Origin: DATAXV01 sp036272915
GTDB taxonomy: Bacteria > Chloroflexota > Dormibacteria > Dormibacterales > Dormibacteraceae
Direction: 5' to 3'
Assembly: GCA_036272915.1 (NCBI GenBank)
Contig: DATAXV010000239.1
Span: forward strand, 1-8,801
Length of the DNA stretch: 8,801 nucleotides
Part shown: positions 7,423-8,801 of the stretch, one piece after another
Layout: every line of letters begins with the position of its first letter
How positions within the stretch are numbered: the stretch's first letter is position 1
The notes under the pieces: model-generated
What the model was told of the DNA's origin: nothing
What the model saw: the letters and a program-made list of their open reading frames with translations, nothing else
Database searches by the model: none
Position numbers and translations under genes: made by a program

Positions 7423-8801
7423 TCAGACCTTCTCCGTGACCCGGTATTCGAGGTACTTGCCGAGCAGGAGCCGGGTGTGCGACTCCAGCGCCGGGATGAC
7501 GCTGAAGACAAGCCCGACGACCGGGTAGGTGACGAATTGGAGGTTGACGGCGCGTTTCCGCCACTTGCCCCAGCTGTCCGGCTTGGGCGGCAGCAGCCGG
7601 TTCTCGATGAAGGCCAGGATCAGGACCGTGGCCAGCGCGCCGGTGAGGATGATCTCCGAGTAGAGGCCGAGGTTGTGCCCGATGTCGGTCAGGGAGAAGT
7701 CGAGACTGGCGGTGACCGGCATCGACGCCCCGAACATGAGCAGGAAGGGCAGGAACACCCAGTTGAGGTGGTTCAGGATCAGGTTCATCGTCTTGTACAG
7801 GCGGAGCCGCAGCGGGATCTGCTTGTACTTGAACACCCGCTTCAGCACGTAGGGAACGTCGGTGACGCCCCAGGACCACCGCTTGATCTGGTTGTACTGG
7901 CTGAGGTGCGTCGCCGCGTAGTCCTTGGACTGCGGACAGTCACCGTAGATCGGCAGATAGCAGGGCTTCATCTGCAGCTTCGCGCCGTAGGTGAAGAACG
8001 CCTTCCAGTAGAACCGCGAATCCTCGGGGATGACGTCCTTGTCCCAGTAGCCCACGTCGTGCACGAACTTCAGGCTGCAGCTGTAGCTGGAGAAGGGCAC
8101 CAGACGGCGTGGCTGGGAGTGGAGGAACATCTGGGCCTGGTGTCCGGCGGTCGACATCATCCGGACCGCCAGCGGCACCTCCCAGTAGTTGTTGTGGAAG
8201 AAGGGCACCGGCTGCCAGATCGTGTATTCGCGCTGGTGCTCCCGCGCGTGATGGAAGCTCAGCCACGGGAAGTACTCGCGATGGACCTTGTAGTCGGAGT
8301 CGAGGTCGGTGACGATGATGCGCCGCAGGTCGTAGCCCTCGGCGGTGAGCCGCTTGACCATGTCGCGGCCACCCCAGTTCATCGCCGCCGACTTGCCCGG
8401 GACCAGGGGCGGCTCCATCGGGTCCTTGATGTGATAGAAGCCACCGAACTCGTGACCGAACTTCTCGCGGAGTTTGGCCACGTTCTCCCAACCGTTCTTG
8501 TCGGTGACCCTGGTGATGACTCCCACCAGCTTCAGGTGCGCCGGATAATTGGCGTCGGCGATCGCCTGCACGGTCCGCTCGAGCACCCGGTAGGGCTCGG
8601 TGTAGGTCGGGATGATGCAGAGGTGGTAGTAGGAGAGCGGGTCGGTCGCGCCCTCCGAGTAGGTCTCGTGGCAGCGCTCCAGCCAGTCGATGGCAATGTC
8701 GCGCTTCAGGTGGCGGTAGGTCCCGGTCACGGTCATGACCAGGTAGAAGGAGCGGAAGAACCAGTAGAGGTCGAAGATCAGGATCCCGATCGCCACCAGG
8801 A
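7423..8801 (-). CDS. Membrane glycosyltransferase, GT2 (GT-A fold) type; N-terminus outside window
   Basis: It likely transfers sugars from nucleotide-sugar donors at the cytoplasmic membrane to make a polysaccharide or glycolipid. The product is unknown. The frame runs open to base 8801, so the start is beyond the window. The GTG at 8796 lies inside a hydrophobic segment and is unlikely to be the true start. Counting from that GTG, residues 1-22 are the end of a membrane helix region. IIPTYTEPYRVLERTVQAI (61-79) opens the GT-A domain. DLDSD (164-168) holds the DxD metal/donor motif, and PEDSRF (257-262) supplies the probable acidic acceptor-site residue. QIKRW (303-307) is the QxxRW motif of processive GT2 enzymes. 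Three further membrane segments lie near 338-358, 378-398 and 418-436. This layout resembles cellulose synthase-like enzymes without a PilZ domain. No other polysaccharide genes are in view. Confidence 0.87.
   Translation of the reverse strand, partial: LVAIGILIFDLYWFFRSFYLVMTVTGTYRHLKRDIAIDWLERCHETYSEGATDPLSYYHLCIIPTYTEPYRVLERTVQAIADANYPAHLKLVGVITRVTDKNGWENVAKLREKFGHEFGGFYHIKDPMEPPLVPGKSAAMNWGGRDMVKRLTAEGYDLRRIIVTDLDSDYKVHREYFPWLSFHHAREHQREYTIWQPVPFFHNNYWEVPLAVRMMSTAGHQAQMFLHSQPRRLVPFSSYSCSLKFVHDVGYWDKDVIPEDSRFYWKAFFTYGAKLQMKPCYLPIYGDCPQSKDYAATHLSQYNQIKRWSWGVTDVPYVLKRVFKYKQIPLRLRLYKTMNLILNHLNWVFLPFLLMFGASMPVTASLDFSLTDIGHNLGLYSEIILTGALATVLILAFIENRLLPPKPDSWGKWRKRAVNLQFVTYPVVGLVFSVIPALESHTRLLLGKYLEYRVTEKV

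Overview
The window comes from a GC-rich bacterial chromosome and holds ordinary, mostly housekeeping genes. There is no phage, insertion sequence, CRISPR array, tRNA or rRNA. Several traits point to the actinobacterial/Chloroflexota/Dormibacterota-like side of the tree: the strong GC bias, a GAF-plus-PucR regulator, a GSI-beta type glutamine synthetase, a winged-helix AlkZ-like protein, and genes with little or no Shine-Dalgarno sequence. The assignment is an inference and I cannot name a genus.

Layout, left to right. Bases 1-1566 (+) are the 3' part of a GAF/PucR-family transcriptional regulator, cut by the window edge. Bases 1642-2046 (+) encode a small VOC-fold protein. A perfect 15-bp hairpin at 2072-2105 separates it from the convergent glnA (2122-3567, -). 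A divergent intergenic region of 228 bp (3568-3795), visibly richer in A+T than its surroundings and carrying two inverted repeats, separates glnA from amt (3796-5262, +). The PII gene (5259-5633, +) follows amt with a 4-base ATGA overlap. A 14-bp hairpin (5647-5682) closes that operon. Next comes an AlkZ/HTH_42-type protein (5705-6874, +). A 10-bp hairpin (6923-6948) lies between it and the convergent thioredoxin gene (6958-7293, -). The right end is a membrane glycosyltransferase of GT2 type (7423 to beyond 8801, -), missing its N-terminus.

The functional core is nitrogen assimilation. Amt brings in ammonium, glutamine synthetase fixes it onto glutamate, and PII reads ATP/ADP and 2-oxoglutarate and is expected to gate Amt. 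The most interesting details are three. The PII T-loop lacks the tyrosine that GlnD-type enzymes modify, and the 2-oxoglutarate-contacting Lys58 is Arg. Two operator-like palindromes sit between glnA and amt. A perfect 7-bp inverted repeat places the thioredoxin start codon in its loop. I found no convincing evidence of a wholly new system in this window.
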